64,000 nucleotides of DNA from Tetraselmis striata (lineage: Eukaryota > Chlorophyta > Chlorodendrophyceae > Chlorodendrales > Chlorodendraceae). This document shows, piece by piece, positions 21,768 through 32,140 of the stretch (its first letter is position 1; every line of letters starts with the position of its first letter). The notes under the pieces are model-generated. The model saw nothing but the letters and a program-made list of their open reading frames with translations, ran no database searches and was not told the origin of the DNA. The stretch lies in contig VCJN01001942.1 of NCBI GenBank assembly GCA_006384855.1, positions 62,001-126,000 of the forward strand, written 5' to 3'. Both the position numbers and the translations under genes were made by a program.

Positions 21768-21994
21768 TTGCATTGCCAACGCTTTGAAGTACCAGCAGCG
21801 AGCGTTTGCATTGCCAGCGCTTTGAAGTACCATAGTTTTTTTTCCATTACCAGCAGCGAGTAGCGAGTACCAGTACCAATACCAGCAGCGAGTAGCGAGT
21901 ACCAGCAGTACCATCAGCGAGCGTTCGCATTGCCAGCGCTTTGAAGTACCAGAGTTTTTTTTTCCATTACTAGCAGCGCGTAGCGAGTACTAGT
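21768..21994 (+). repeat. Imperfect tandem repeat, about 119-bp period
   Basis: A unit with GCATTGCCAGCGCTTTGAAG, a T run, CCATTAC, and AGCAGCGAGTAGCGAGTACC occurs at about 21798-21873 and 21917-21992. Partial units precede it and short GCGAGTAGCGAGTACCAG sub-repeats lie inside. Confidence 0.8.
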
Positions 21995-22351
21995 AGTCAT
22001 AGCCTCCCAACCGTGAGATCGTAATCAGACGGCTGTGTAATTAAGGACCGTGAGCGGGCGGGTGGGTGGATTATAGTACTTAGTATTATATGCCAGTAGA
22101 TAAGCGCTTAAGTCATGCACCTATAGGCCCGATCCGCTGCACTATACGGGTACCCGTACGGCAATAAAGCTCACCGCCGAAAAATCGACGCTTCGCTCGA
22201 TAATCTGCATGTTTGCAAATGCAACATTCTATGGGCGTGCACGTATGACCATGTAACGGGAAAATTAAAGGTTTGTTTTACTTTGGCACTTGTATTTTAT
22301 TGACAGGAAATTGGCGCCAAGAATATGCTCTTTTACACGGTTCGTTTATAA

Positions 22352-22759
22352 GGTGAAGTTGGATACGCACTACACGCTCTTTTACCTGAGGATGAAAACA
22401 CCATCATCAAAGAAGTGCCGGACGTGAGGGTGCGTCGGCAGTGGGTAAAAGCAATCGGCGCGTGGTTGGAGTGGACGTTTCTCACTCCCCGATATGGAAA
22501 CAAGAAACCTAGTGGCACCTCACAGGCATAGCTAAATCAATACCATATTCTCAAACGCAAACATGGAAAATATACAACTTACTGAGCCGTATCTTCTCAT
22601 TAACTGAGCTTCTCATTAATGTTGTGCGTTGTATGCAGTCTTCTGCTGTGGAGCAACACTGGAATGCTCCTACCTGTCTGTGGAATATCTACTACTCCCG
22701 GGGTGCTGCAGTGTGCTCAAATGACGATTTGAAGCCCTATACCAAGAAGGACTCCCAGG
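22352..22759 (+). pseudogene. Possible two-exon coding fragment, unidentified
   Basis: A frame without ATG (22352-22531) encodes GEVGYALHALLPEDENTIIK and then VRVRRQWVKAIGAWLEWTF. After a possible intron ending ATGCAG, a second open segment (22639-22759) encodes SSAVEQHWNAPTCLWNIYYS and continues to a CCAGG/GTAGGA donor-like site. Aromatic and charged residue content is protein-like and unlike the surrounding noise. I recognise no family; it may be a transposon-protein or host-gene remnant. Confidence 0.3.
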
Positions 22760-24224
22760 GTAGGATTTGTTGCATGCCAGTATTCCAGCTAGTCGTAGCT
22801 GCACATGCAAATAGTATAAGGAATTGTATTTCTAAGTACTTGTCAGTTTGTCATTTGCCGTGAATGGATGCATACTTGCATGAATCTGACAACGATGTGC
22901 ATCGAAATTGTGATCAAATACAGTGAAAATGTGGATGCGTGGCTAGGAACAAAAAAATTATGATATGCAAATGGGGGCAACCAAAAGACTCTACGACACC
23001 CAACAGCACGCCAAGGTGCGATGTGATGTTGGCGGCGCAAGTGCATTGGAGGCAGGAACATGCACGGCGCTTGTACATGGCAGTGCAATATGCACCATGA
23101 ATGGCCTGAGGACAGCGACAATGCTCATGGCCTCAGTAACCCCTTTGTCCTCCTGCTTGGTGCGCTGTAATCTGATATCCCCTTCTTTTTAGCTCATCCG
23201 TCAATAGGGTCACGCTTGGATAGATGATTGTGTTGCAACCGATATTTAGGAGCACTAAACATCACACAAGGTATCGCGCGCTATCTGCTGTAATGTTATA
23301 TAATCATGTGATACAAGGCTTGACCGGCCGGATACCAAGAGGGCGTACAACTCGAACAAGATGATGACCATAGAGTTCAAATGCATGCATGGTGCGCTAT
23401 ACGTACTTGTATGTGTGTTGATTGGAGTGCTTGTTGCAAATCTGTGAAATGGTGATATTGCACACCCCAAACAAAGTGTGGTGGCAAATGTTGTATAACC
23501 CCCCCCCCCCCGTCTCCCTTAACACTGTAAATACGTGTATGACCCTAAATGAGGCTGCGCTGACTATTCGCCTATATTGATGTGTCCATGAATATTGATG
23601 TGTCTATATATTGAAAGGTCCATGGCGATCGGCGAAGCCTACTCTTTATATCAATGTCATGGAAGTTACACACAATTAAGCGAGCCAACTAGTATCGTGT
23701 CCAGTGTGCATGGTGTGCTCCTAGACACCCCTCCCCCCCCCCCCCCCCCCCCACCTGCCCCGGGCTTGCTGTATATGTATGCCCGGTTTCTATATGGCTA
23801 ACCGGCTGGCCTGAGCTCCCAGCCACCAGACCCTGCAAGAGGCTGCAGGCAGGTGGGTGGGGGGGCTGCACGGAGCGGCCGCTGCGCCCTCGGCCAACCC
23901 CGTCCCGCTCCACTCGCCCTGGCAATCCCTGCTGGTCCGTACAGCGGACGCTCTCCGCGGCTGCGCCCTTAGCCCAACACCGTCCCACCCCCAGGCAAGT
24001 GTGGCAATCTTGAGCACGTGGCAATCCAAAGACCACGACGGGCAAGAGTGGCAATAGCAATGGACAGGGGATGTAAGTCAGCCCCCTTCCCCCATCTTAC
24101 CTTAGCAGATGTAGGCGGGACGCCCTTGGCTGCCTAAGCCTATCTACTAAGCTTTGAATGGGGTAGCCCTGACTTAGATAAAGACACTAGGCGGGCGCCG
24201 CTTTCTTAGCTACAACCCGTTGGA

Positions 24225-24400
24225 AGGAGGAGGGGCGGCCAGCACGCACAAGAGGACGGCATGTAGCTCGAGCTGTGATTACACCTAGCGTTCCCTACCA
24301 TGGTTAGAGATAGCATGCCCTAAGAGCAACTCAGTCTGAGCCATTAGATGCAGCAGACCAACAGTTATTGTAATCAATTTCAATTTCAATTTTCAAATTT
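24225..24400 (+). repeat. Dispersed repeat R2, contiguous copy
   Basis: Contiguous version of the sequence split between 1840-1904 and 3647-3757. It lies immediately upstream of the decayed E1-type remnant. Confidence 0.55.
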
Positions 24401-26430
24401 GGATCCCGCTCCCCATTACTTGTGGTAGAGTTACGGAAATTGTGGTACTTATACTGGACGTACTGATACGAGTTCGGTACATACATCCGCTCCGCAGCGA
24501 GCGCGTGGGCGGATAGGCTGCCACACGTGGTGGACGAGTCGGATTGGGCGATCAATCTTGGTATTTTCCGGTACATCGACATGTTGTGGGGTCGGCACAT
24601 AGTGGACCATTTCGCCACCATGCAGAACGCCCAGATGCCCCGGTACAATTCTCGATGGTGGGACCCTCGTACCGAGGCGGTCGACCCCCTCTCTCTACCG
24701 GATGACACGTGGCGGCGCCGCGAGGTGAACTAGTGTACCCCCCTCCCCCCCTCTGTCGGCTTGATGGACGATCTCGTCCTCAAGCTACGACAATCGGGCG
24801 CGGCGGCTAAGGTGGTCGCCCCGGCGTGGCACGATCGGCCGTGGATGCCGCCCGGACAGTTGCACGACCTGGCTACTACCGAGGTGCTGCACTGTCCTCC
24901 CTCCCCCGGCTTGATCTTTCCCGGGCGGCGGGCGGGGCGAGCACGCCGGCATCGGGCCGCCGCGTTGGAGCGTGCTCTTCCAAGTGCCGTTCCTTCTTTT
25001 TTTGCAGGCCCCGTCGTACCGGCATCGCGGAAGCCTTCATAATTTCGCGGTCGGCGCTGCGGTTTCCGGCGCCCCGCGCCCCCCCTCGCCCCCCCCCCCC
25101 CCCCCCCCCCACCCCCCCCCCCCCCCCCCCAAAAAAGCCCCTCGCGAGCGCAATCGCGCACCGCGCGCAGTCGCGCCGGTGATGCCTTGGGCGGCAAGCA
25201 TGCGCACGGGCGTGCTCCGCCCGTTGGGCGCGGACCACATCGGCCAACGGGGAGCGGACTTCCTCCAAGTCACTGACTTACTGTCCGCTACCCTGAAGCC
25301 GCGATCGGTCGCGTCCTACTCGTCTATGCTTAACCTCTTCATGGACTTCTTCTGCGTGCTAGGGGGCTTCTCCACGCTGGATGCGGGCACGCCCTTCGTC
25401 GTCCGCTACATCTCCTGGGCGGCCGACCGCGGCCGCAACAAGGCCGGGGCCTTCTAGCCCTACCTCTCCGTGGTCAACACCTTCTTCCGCGACCACCTCC
25501 AGGAACCCGTTGCCCTCGGCCTTGTGGTCAATCAAGCAGTCAACGGCTAGAAACTCGCCTAGGTGGACAATCGCGCGGGCATCCGCCTGCCCCTCCCAAC
25601 GGACGTGGCCCTTCGCTGCGTGCGGCGCGCGCAAGCCTTCCGAGACATCCCCAAATGCGAGTGGTACGTTTACCGCGCCTTCCTCGCTAATGTGGTCGGT
25701 TTTTTGTTCCTCAACCGGTCGCAGATGGGCACCACCGGTCGCGTCGAGGACTTTGCGGTTGATTCATGGACAATTACGCTTTTTCTCCGAGAATTCGAGG
25801 CCCACGGCCCAAACGAATTGGTTCCCGCTCTAAAAATTTCGCGGTCAGCCCATCCGGAGATAGCGGATATGCTGCAAACCTTTGTTAGTTACCGAGCTGC
25901 CGTGCTCCCCGCAGCCACGCATTTCTGGCAACTACATGGTGACCATCCTGGCTCCTAGTCGTCGGGCACGGTTTCCCACTGGTTACTGTCTCCTGCCAGG
26001 CCTTGAACGAACGGCCGCCCCACGGCTTCGTTTGATTGGACGTCGCAGAGCTTGCGCAACGGCGGGGCCTCTGCGGCTTCCGCCGCCGGCGGCGTTCCCG
26101 TACCCAAGATATGTTGGCTCGGCGACTGAGTGGGCGGCAGCAACGTCGTCCACACCGCCTAAATCGTCCCGGGATTTTGGCTCCGCCTGCGGCTAGTTCT
26201 TTTTCTCCTTTTTGTCCCCGCCGGCCTCTCGGCCGGCGCCGTCATACCCAGTTCCTGACCGTCATAGACTGCCCCCCTTATGTTTTCCATGCCAAACGAG
26301 ACTCGCACCGTGTCTAGTCATTGTTCAGTTCGTAACTGAGGTTAGTCGGACATGCCGAGTGGCGCGGGCAATTCGTGCCGCTACTCGTAAAACCCTTTTG
26401 CCGGCTGTCGCTGCAATTTAGCACGCCGCG
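24400..26430 (+). mobile_element. E5: decayed PAT/DIRS-type remnant (E1-like)
   Basis: Degenerate E1-type 3' half. The end of RNase H (ADRLPHVVDESDW) runs into a methyltransferase-like domain (DHFATMQNAQMPRYNSRWWD, then a stop where E1 has CNPPW, then LMDDLVLKLRQSGAAAKVVA). A long C run (25089-25130) follows, then a YR domain from 25179 with internal stops. The HSLRKGAAS box is degraded to QSLRNGGAS (about 26043-26070). The YIDP box is lost: GDWVGGSNVVHTA is followed by a stop. RT and gag are not visible. Confidence 0.8.
25089..25130. repeat. Poly(C) tract, 42 nt with one A
   Basis: 22 C, one A, then 19 C, lying between the methyltransferase-like and YR remnants of E5. Confidence 0.95.
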
Positions 26431-28206
26431 CTGGACATTCTAGGAGTTTCCGAAGTTTTCCAGAGGGCGGCTAGCGTATGTTGCCAGCTGACCGTCGATA
26501 GCTCCCGGCCTCCGTAGTCTATCCCTAGTCTCCCCAGTCATGAACCTTCCAGCACTACTTAGGTGGTGCCGGAGGTGCCACTGCGCTCACCCCTTTTGAT
26601 GTAGCGCTTCCCGCACCCACCTCATCCCACCCTACTCGTTAGGTGTGGCGGGCGCCTTGTAATCAAGTCACACGCTCCTTTGGAAAGCGAGACTCGCACT
26701 GTGTCTAAAGAAAGTATGATATGTATGTATATACCTACGATTGTGTTGGATTGGCGTTTATTTATTACCCCCCCCCCCCCCCCGGCCCCGCCACAGGCGC
26801 CGCCATCCAGGAAATTAATATTATCCGCCCCCTGCCATACAATTTAGGGCAAATTGCAAAACATGATACAATTCTGACTTTACTAGCAGAACACGATCAA
26901 ACCCAGGTTTTGCAAAACAGAATGCAACCCCGAGCAGTGGCAGATTGCAAAACAGGGTGTAGTCGCAAAACGTGGTGCAAATCGGGGTATGGCGAATTGC
27001 AGAACATGGTGTAGGCGGCAAGGCGGCCCAGCCCGTAAGCGACGCTCCGTCGTCTCATCATCTAGTGGGGCGACGACGGGCGGGGGCACCAACCAACGCG
27101 CCGACAAGACGCGTGACAGCATGTGACAACATGGCGAGGATCCGGCAGGTTGAGCCAGCACGCACACCCATAGGAGCCGCCGCACATGCGAGTGGTGCGG
27201 CAGAACGGCGATGGGGCGAATGTAAGCCGCACTGCCGATACAGTACGCGCGACGGGGCGCCTATTATCTCATGTTGCTGCTGTTGCTCGCGCGCGGCAAA
27301 AAGCATGCGCATCGCGCATCGGCTGGCGGCAGCAGTTCTGCGTGCGTGCAGCACATACAACTCACCCGCCCTTCCGTCCGCGACTGCAGTTGCGGGCCGG
27401 GATGCGTGCACTGCTTGGCGGCACCGGGAGGGGGTCCCCAGTTAGGCTGAGGCGCGAATGGTGACAGCCATGTTGTACCATGTTTCGCAATTGTCCACGA
27501 GTGCTGGCAAAATCGGGAACGTCATGTTTTGCAATTTGTCATTGCACCATGTGTTGCAATTTTTCATACAATTTATTTCGACCCGGATTATTTCATACTC
27601 TGCTTGTTTGGATTATATTACAGTGCGCACTATCCGCGATGATTAGTGTTGCTGTTGTGTATACCTCTGATGAGGAACTGCAAACATATGCATGCGTTGA
27701 TGATAGCGAGTCATCTTGCCATGATAGCGAGTAGTCACATGTACAAGAGGGGCATTAAATAGGGCAGGGCTAGTGTGTTGGATAGCCCCTTGTAAGTTCC
27801 AATTGTGGTCGCACCGTTGGCCTCCCGCGTACTCCCAACAAAGCATATCACAATAGATGCATGCACCTACCGGTGCCGGCAACAACATACGATATTTACC
27901 GTGTGCTATATGTATATATGTGTGTTAGACCTCCACTATAAGTCTTTAACTTGTAAAAACTAGGTTTTTGCCCCGCCATGTAAGTAAATAATGCCTCCAT
28001 GTGAAAACAAATTGCCATATTTATCCCCTCCGCCAATCCAATGAAATACTATGGTATATGGATAGCGATTATTATTTAATAGAATTTTTTGGGATGATGT
28101 TGATGATAATATAGCGACTATAGCGACCCTATATATGGCGGCGGCACTACGAGTACAGTCAGGCAGTACCGTACCATATACCGTGCTCAAGTACCGATAC
28201 TCACCT
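26431..28206. other. Intergenic, no supported gene
   Basis: Contains a C run (about 26767-26783), many TTGCAAAACATG-like words (26850-27015), and a perfect 17-bp inverted pair CAAATTGCAAAACATGA at 26850-26866 and 27522-27538. From about 27540 the sequence becomes AT-rich. Confidence 0.5.
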
Positions 28207-28504
28207 GAACTAGTTTATGGGGTTTCCTCCTTTTCTAACTACCGCTTTTTATAGCCGCATGTGCTGGTGGAGCGGTACGGGTTACTAGTTCACCCGTCGT
28301 TGTGCCCTTCGTGTGCAAAACGAGCAGCAAGCATAAAGGCAGCTGTAACAACTGAGCCCGCCATCTTCCAATTTCGTTGTGTTCCACACAATGACTAAAT
28401 GTCCCGTGACATGTTGCGGGCAAGGTCACAGGTTGTTTCGAGACCGCACTCGGCAGCTCACCATCCGTGTGTGATATTCTCGTCCGTACGTCCGTGCGGT
28501 ACCC

Positions 28505-29670
28505 TTCCAGATGGAGAAGACCCCATCGCCGAGCCGAAACTCAAATATAGCTTCAAGCGGACATACATGCATATTGTTAGGGATACCACCATAACCCTAC
28601 CTGCATACATGTACCCGCACACTTTTATATACACCCATACTCAAACTGCCCACTCGCTTGTACTCGCACGCCTATGGTACACCCATACTCATACGACCTC
28701 TCTCTCACTTGCTAGCACGCCTAGCGACTATATATATGCATATGTACTCATACCGCTCATCCGCCGATACGTGTACACCGCGTACATGTTACACGTCATG
28801 CCCTCGTCAGCCATTACACCTCGATGAATCCCTGATGACTCCCAAGCCTAGATTGCATTTTCAAGCCCAATGTTTGCATGCGAACGGCTGCCAAGCCAGC
28901 AGTTGTATAAAGCCATGTACACCCCGGTACACTGTAACAATTCCTTTATTTGCTGCAAAACTTTCCTTATTACCTACGCTAAAGCCTCTTGCCTAAAGCT
29001 TAACACATGCCGAGTCTGCGTAGCTGCTAGAGCTCATTTCGTCGCTAGCTCAATTAACGGCTTGTGGACGCGATGTTGATGGAGTCGGGGCACATGGCTC
29101 CAAGTCCGGGCAGCGCGACGCGGGACAACCGTCAGGCGGCAAGGGAAGCGCAATGCGCCCCGACTTGCTAGATCCAGCCCAAAGCAGTCGTGCCGGTGAA
29201 AATTCCGCGAGTGGCGAGGACGACTACCTCGCGGTGCCAGAGCTGATGCAAAGAGCATAGCCGTGTTACGAGGACGTTCGACCGGTATGTTCCCGCTACG
29301 GGCCGACTTGACGAACGACTACCTCGAGAATGATGACCGTCGTCTGCCGGGCGGCCCGGGAGGAGTAAATTTGGAAGACATGCTTTGGGGCTCACACCGC
29401 CGCTCTTTTTGTGGCTCTCGAGCTGCTGCCCTACGTTCCGGTTGTCAAATAGGACTTCACCTCCAACCTCGCGCGTGATCGCAACCACGCGCCGAGGCCA
29501 TCGACAAGGCGTAGTTTGTGGGATTATCATTTCTAGCCCGCCGCGGAGCACTTGGGTTCGGCAGTCTTCGGCGATTTGATGCGTGTCTACGAGCGCTGAG
29601 CCTTCGAGGCGACGGTAGCTAGCAGAACTAAGGCTACGGCTACCGCCCGCCGTGTGCACGCGACACTCGC
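28505..29670 (+). pseudogene. Broken gag-like ORF of E4
   Basis: Starts LPDGEDPIAEPKL (the E2 start Met is changed), is interrupted by about 450 bp of foreign sequence, and resumes near 29000. Recognisable pieces match the E2 gag middle (PLRADLTNDYLENDDRRLPG). Stops and frameshifts throughout. Confidence 0.75.
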
Positions 29671-29829
29671 ATGGTGCGGGTGAGGACGTGGCCGTGGGCG
29701 CGACAGCGGCCGTGGGTGCGGGCGCGAAGGTGAGCATGCGTGATGGCATGGGGCGCCTTTCGTCGGAGCTGGCATTGCTTTGCGAGGCCACCTTTCGGTG
29801 ACCGCCGCACAACAAACCCTAGCAGCTCA

Positions 29830-31420
29830 ACGGCGTGACGAGCGCCCTGTGCCCTGATCGGACCCCCCTACCCTACATACTTCTTTTAGACCTTCCTCGT
29901 TGCGGCGCCCCTCGTTGCCGACAACCGAGTGCGGCTCAACCACCCGCACATGACGGTTCAACAACCCGTCTCCCGTACCATTTCCATGCGTCCTTCGGTT
30001 GTTACTCTACGGGTTACATCTGGTTCGTAACGACCTTCATTCGCGCGTGTACGTTACGCGTGAGACGCGCGCTACGAGCGCGGCGGCACGGGGGTGGCCC
30101 TCCTATCTGAACCTTGCCCCGCAAAGCCGTATTGTGTCTAACCCGCCCAACAGCTACCCATTGTAACTTAACATTGCCGGCAACTTAACGGACTCAGCGG
30201 ACCATGTTTAATTTCCATGCTAACGCTTTTGTCAAACGTCGCAGTCATATAATTGACGAGTCCGAAGCTCTCGCGCCCCATGGGCAGCTTCACTTCGGAC
30301 CAGTCTACATGAGGCCTTCAGCTCAGACGAGCGGGGACGGCGCGCACTCGACCTCTTCTCTAGCTTCCTCACCGCCTCGACTCTGAAGAGCTACACCGGG
30401 AGGCTGCGACTCGGAGAACATCAGCCCCCTTGATGCGAATACTACTATCGTTGTTCGGTACGCCGCTTGGATCTGTGAGCGGGGTCACATTGAGGATAAA
30501 TCGCTGCAACCCTTTCTGTCGACCATCATCAACACGTTCTTTGGACTACACAACATCGACCCCGTCGCTAATGACAGCACGCCCCTCACCGCTGCGCGTC
30601 GCGGCTTGCTGCACAAACAACGTTGCCCGGAGGGTGTTGCCATGCTAGTCCCGCTACCTGCGGATGTTACGCACTCGTTTGTAGAACACGCCGAGATAAT
30701 CGTTGCTGCTCTTTCCCCCGAGTAATAGCAGGGCTTCTGGGCCCTCATGGTTGTGGTCGTCAACTTCATGTTCTTCGCCTAGGACTTACTTTCGTGTCTT
30801 GCCGAGTGTGTGATGTACACGTGGACTCGTACAACATTACCCTGCAAGTGAACCGCAAGAAGTAGGGCCGCGCCAGACGGCGCGGCAACGACGACTTACG
30901 CGTGCTGCTCCTCCCTGTGGTGGAGCACCCCCGCATTATTGCCTACTGCCTTCTTCGAAACTTCATCGGCACCGTCTAGTCCGTCTCCCCGGTCCCTGTT
31001 TCCTTGGCCGAGACTAACTTGTGGGCTGTCACCCCTGCCGAGCACTCCACCTCGTGGACTGCCGCTACCATGTCGGACAGGCTTTCTCTGGCCATTTGTC
31101 TCGTCGGTGCCGCCCCCCTCCCCCCTTCCCGGCACCTCATGCTTGGGGCTCGCACCACCTCTAGAAGGGTGCGGCCTGTATCGCCAACGCCATCGACGTC
31201 CCGCTGCCCCACATCCGCCCCATGGGCGGGTGGGCGCGTAACTCCGACGTCATCCTAGACTAGATCGACCTTAATGTCCTCCCCTCACCTGGCGCGTGGT
31301 TCCTTTTGGCCGTATCGCACCCGTTCTTCGCCACTTCCAAGTTTAACAAGAGTCCGCATTAGTTGCCCTCCCGGCGCATCCGACGTGACCTGATACTACC
31401 CCTGCTTCGTCAATCTGCCG
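29830..31420 (+). pseudogene. Broken tyrosine recombinase of E4
   Basis: YR relative of E2 in several frames, for example LDANTTIVVRYAAWICERGH-like sequence near 30430 and VQVNRKK near 30840. The region equivalent to E2's DYIDPNV reads D-stop-IDLNV at about 31255-31275, so the catalytic tyrosine codon has become TAG. Confidence 0.8.
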
Positions 31421-32140
31421 CTCGCTTCGTTCGCTTTTCCTTGGCAACACCAAACTCGACTTTGAAATGATCTAAACTACATTTATGGGGTAATGGGATT
31501 TTCTCCTTCCTAACCGCTTTCTAGCTGCATGTGCTGCCGCGCGCACCGGTACGGGTAACTAGTTCAGCCGTCGCTGTGCCCCTTCGTGTGCGGCACGAGC
31601 AGACATAAAATAAAGCAGCCGTATACAAAAGCTGAGCCTGCCATCTTCCAGTTCCGCTGTGTCTCACACAGCGCCCCCTTGACTTCGCTTAATTCCCTCC
31701 ACGCTCCCATTGAACCTCGCATCTGCCAATTTCGGCTCTTGTGCGTGCAAAAACCGTTGCGCGACTTTTTGGCAAGACCACACTCAACTTGTTTGAAACG
31801 CCATGGTTTTGTTTTTTTCGCCCCCGGGACAGGACTGGCAGTGAAACGCCATGGTGTGCAGGTTTATAGCAGGTTTATTTATAGCAGGGGCAGCAGGTAC
31901 CCTGTACCCCTGTCTATGGTCGCCACAGGGTACCCAGCGCTACAGGTATGGAGATACACCGCCGCGCGCATGCGCATGCTCCCCGGCCCGCGCCAAGGTC
32001 GCGCCGACTGATTTCAGATGAGCAGAGGGACATATGCTTGCTGCGCGGCCATATAGAGCCACCTACCCACCGTAAGCCGGCCGCCACGTGCCACCCTCCT
32101 TGCGTTACGCCCCGACAGTGAGAACCCAGGTGACTAGAGG

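Larger units (their letters stand above)
20200..24224. other. Intergenic, simple repeats, no firmly supported gene
   Basis: The ankyrin gene's upstream region (20200-20420) contains GTGAGAGTGTGAGAGTGTGAG. Frames at 20657-21253 are open for 198 codons but composition-driven. The stretch holds a TA microsatellite (21628-21669), a short tandem array (21768-21994), a possible two-exon fragment (22352-22759) and C runs near 23500 and 23733-23752. Confidence 0.45.
28207..31803 (+). mobile_element. E4: decayed RT-less gag-YR element (E2 family)
   Basis: Plus-strand relative of E2 with A1 (28207-28393), a gag-like region (28505-29670), a YR region (about 29830-31420), a B1-A2 junction (about 31437-31465), A2 to about 31673 and B2 (about 31768-31803). 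The gag frame is interrupted at about 28550-29000 by unrelated sequence. Gag is again followed directly by YR with no RT. Multiple stops and frameshifts show the copy is dead. Confidence 0.85.
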
